Positions 63,628-64,000 of a stretch of 64,000 nt of DNA are shown here, in pieces. How positions within the stretch are numbered: the stretch's first letter is position 1; each line of letters starts with the position of its first letter. The DNA is from DSOI01 sp041394885. GTDB lineage: Bacteria; Acidobacteriota; Terriglobia; Bryobacterales; Bryobacteraceae. The notes beneath the pieces were generated by a model. The model was not told the DNA's origin. It made no database searches and saw only the letters and a program-made list of their open reading frames with translations. A program made the translations under genes and the position numbers. The DNA lies in assembly GCA_041394885.1 (NCBI GenBank), contig JAWKHI010000018.1:61640-125639 (forward strand). Direction: 5' to 3'.

Positions 63628-64000
63628 AGAAGGTTAAGGCGGCCATCTCTGACCGCCCATTGTTCCTCCGTATCTTATTGATACGGTTTCAGATATTCTG
63701 GAACCACCCGCCGGGATCGAGCCGGCGAACTGCTGAGGATGAACTTCCGACCTGGAATCAAAGCCTTGGCGGGATTGCGCCGAGTTGCTCCCGGTTGCGC
63801 ACAACTGCCAAGGGCTCAGATCTTTACGGCCCTTCCCACGCGATCCATACGCAAGCGCGCGCACCAGAGAGAATCCAAGGGTGGACAAATTCTGATCACA
63901 GTGGCGCGCCTAAATTCGGCCTGCCGCTCGCATTCGCTCTCCGCAGTGACGCAATACAATACAGGAGATACTCGTCGCGGTGGCTCGCCAATTATTGGTG
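63628..64000. other. Right-edge region without a gene
   Basis: No supported gene was seen in these 373 bases. A tRNA-like T-arm near 63705-63725 on the minus strand was considered and rejected. The promoter or 5' end of the decayed gene may once have been here. Confidence 0.4.

Noticed and set aside
63690..63740. Possible tRNA or tmRNA 3' end on the minus strand
   Set aside because: A 5-bp stem with a 7-base loop (GCCGG-CTCGATC-CCGGC) resembles a T-arm, but there is no matching 5' acceptor strand, D-arm or anticodon arm nearby and no CCA end.

Overview
The window (64 kb, high GC) looks like a chromosomal piece of an acidobacterium of the Solibacter/Bryobacter type. This is inferred from gene content: an Oar-like TonB-dependent receptor with an N-terminal carboxypeptidase-regulatory domain, secreted sulfatases, many TPR proteins, a bacillithiol-type deacetylase, a cytochrome b fused to c-type haem domains, and large secreted proteins built from a repeated Cys/Asn-Asp-rich module. 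No rRNA, tRNA or CRISPR array was recognised.

Layout. 0-2.2 kb: two VapBC-type toxin-antitoxin pairs (one cut by the window edge) around a secreted esterase. 2.3-5.5 kb: a metallophosphoesterase-NACHT gene whose 3' end runs antisense into a reverse-transcriptase (RT) fragment; that RT is interrupted by the 3' end of a group II intron. 5.5-14.9 kb: a secreted repeat protein, a cytochrome b/c plus Rieske pair, a secreted propeller protein with a TPR protein, and a frameshifted propeller gene. 14.9-18.6 kb: a graveyard of conflict-system genes: MntA/HepT, a Ser/Thr kinase fragment, an RT N-terminus, an Avd-like gene and a TIR-EAD-FGE gene. The last three, in order on the minus strand, have the layout of a diversity-generating retroelement (DGR). 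18.6-23 kb: purQ-purL-purF. 23-36 kb: small TPR and zinc-ribbon genes, a metallo-beta-lactamase-fold enzyme, the TonB receptor, a polyphosphate kinase cluster (PPK1 plus two PPK2) and a sulfatase. 36-50 kb: mostly ordinary metabolic, transport and repair genes, plus a DUF4143 ATPase preceded by two inverted-repeat sites. 50-62.7 kb: a TPR protein, a zinc-finger/membrane/jelly-roll protein, a tightly overlapping bshB1-glutaredoxin-rhomboid-pfkB operon, efp, an RraA-like protein and recN. 62.7-64 kb: a decayed copy of the secreted repeat module seen at 5.5-8 kb.

How it fits together. The main biological interest is the broken DGR and its neighbours. A TIR effector fused to an effector-associated domain and a C-terminal FGE (formylglycine-generating enzyme) fold is a known type of DGR target. 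Here it sits directly upstream of Avd and an RT start, but the RT is cut after about 41 codons at a CTCGAG joint with a kinase fragment. A C-terminal RT piece of the same general type lies 11 kb away and carries a group II intron at its catalytic motif. No template repeat was found, so the element looks dead.

Caution on sequence quality. Frameshifts cluster at 14.2, 15.4-18.4, 22.1-24.2 and 62.8-63.6 kb and hit purQ and purL, which are normally needed. Some frameshifts may therefore be sequencing errors. The structural breaks (truncated RT, kinase, HepT and maturase) cannot be explained that way.
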